From assembly GCA_019313605.1 (NCBI GenBank), contig JAFDAW010000195.1, positions 1 through 5,535 on the forward strand: DNA of 5,535 nt. The letters are read 5' to 3'. The notes beneath the pieces are model-generated. The model was not told the DNA's origin, ran no database searches, and saw only the letters and a program-made list of their open reading frames with translations. Below, piece after piece: positions 5,104 through 5,535 of the stretch (its first letter is position 1; each line of letters starts with the position of its first letter). This stretch comes from Deltaproteobacteria bacterium (GTDB taxonomy: Bacteria > Myxococcota_A > UBA9160 > SMWR01). A program made the translations under genes and the position numbers.

Positions 5104-5535
5104 ATGGCAGACCGATTTCGGGTCCTGGTGATCGACGACGATCCGGGCGTACGAGACTACATGGAGGCGCTCGTATCCCGACAGGGGTACGAGGTCACCG
5201 CCGCGGCCGATGGCGAGGAGGCTTTGAAAAATCTGGAGACCACCCAACCCGACCTGATCACGCTCGACGTGGTCCTGCCCGGAATGGACGGACTCCAGAC
5301 CCTCGAGAAGCTCAAGCAGCGCTTGCCGGATGTGCCCGTCGTAATGCTTTCGGGTCACGGGCAGGCGCGAAACATCGTCGAAGCCATGCGGCGAGGTGCG
5401 TCCGATTTCCTTCGCAAACCTTTCGAGGTCGAGGAACTCGAGCTCGCATTCCAGAAGGCCCTCGAAAAGCGCGCCCTCAAGCAGGAGGTCGAGCGCTTGC
5501 GCGGTCGGGCGCGCTCCGAAACCGATTTCATGTTG
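5104..5535 (+). CDS. Response regulator, probably NtrC-type sigma-54 activator, C-terminus cut by window edge
   Basis: An open frame starts at ATG 5104 and continues 144 codons to the right edge. Residues 5-120 form a complete receiver domain: acidic pocket DDD (11-13), phosphoacceptor Asp55 in TLDVVLPGMDG, Ser83 in MLSGHG, and Lys105 in LRKPF. The domain is followed by a charged helical linker (KALEKRALKQEVERLRGRARSE, shown here only by its position 118-139) and then TDFML. That linker, with an aromatic/hydrophobic motif just after it, is what precedes the AAA+ domain in NtrC-type regulators, but the GAFTGA and helix-turn-helix parts lie outside the window. AGGGAG (5091-5096) with a 7-nt spacer supports the start. 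It diverges from the carbamoyltransferase/exosortase genes, and related regulators often sit beside exosortase loci, so control of those genes is plausible. It could also be a different output type or a CheY-like protein with extension. Confidence 0.88.
   Translation, partial: MADRFRVLVIDDDPGVRDYMEALVSRQGYEVTAAADGEEALKNLETTQPDLITLDVVLPGMDGLQTLEKLKQRLPDVPVVMLSGHGQARNIVEAMRRGASDFLRKPFEVEELELAFQKALEKRALKQEVERLRGRARSETDFML

Overview
The window looks like part of a surface-polysaccharide/exosortase locus from a GC-rich Gram-negative bacterium, most likely an uncultured deltaproteobacterial (Myxococcota/Desulfobacterota-like) lineage. The taxon is inferred from gene content and codon use; no marker gene is present. 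Six genes on the minus strand read right to left, and one gene on the plus strand diverges from them at the right end.

Minus strand, in order of transcription: a short SxtJ-like membrane protein (4697-4440); a TobZ/NodU/CmcH-family O-carbamoyltransferase of 579 residues with a TTG start (4417-2678); a 60-residue DUF5989/SxtK-like membrane peptide (2627-2445); a 101-bp gap holding three inverted repeats; an exosortase with its Cys/Arg/His triad (2343-1435); an EpsI-family exosortase partner (1438-776, ATGA overlap with the exosortase); and a DUF362 protein (789 to beyond the left edge, 14-bp overlap with epsI). The first three form a compact group resembling the sxtI-sxtJ-sxtK trio of saxitoxin clusters, here in J-I-K order. 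The last three are translationally coupled.

Plus strand: after about 406 bp of intergenic DNA, AT-rich in its middle, a response regulator begins at 5104 and runs off the right edge. Its receiver domain and linker look like an NtrC-type sigma-54 activator.

How the genes may work together (inference): exosortase and EpsI are the sorting/envelope module that usually accompanies exopolysaccharide synthesis; the carbamoyltransferase with its two small membrane partners would add carbamoyl groups to a surface glycan or related metabolite; the divergent regulator may control the set. No PEP-CTERM-like substrate lies in the window. The most unusual non-coding content is a series of perfect or near-perfect stem-loops between genes, and a two-module repeat shared by two intergenic regions.
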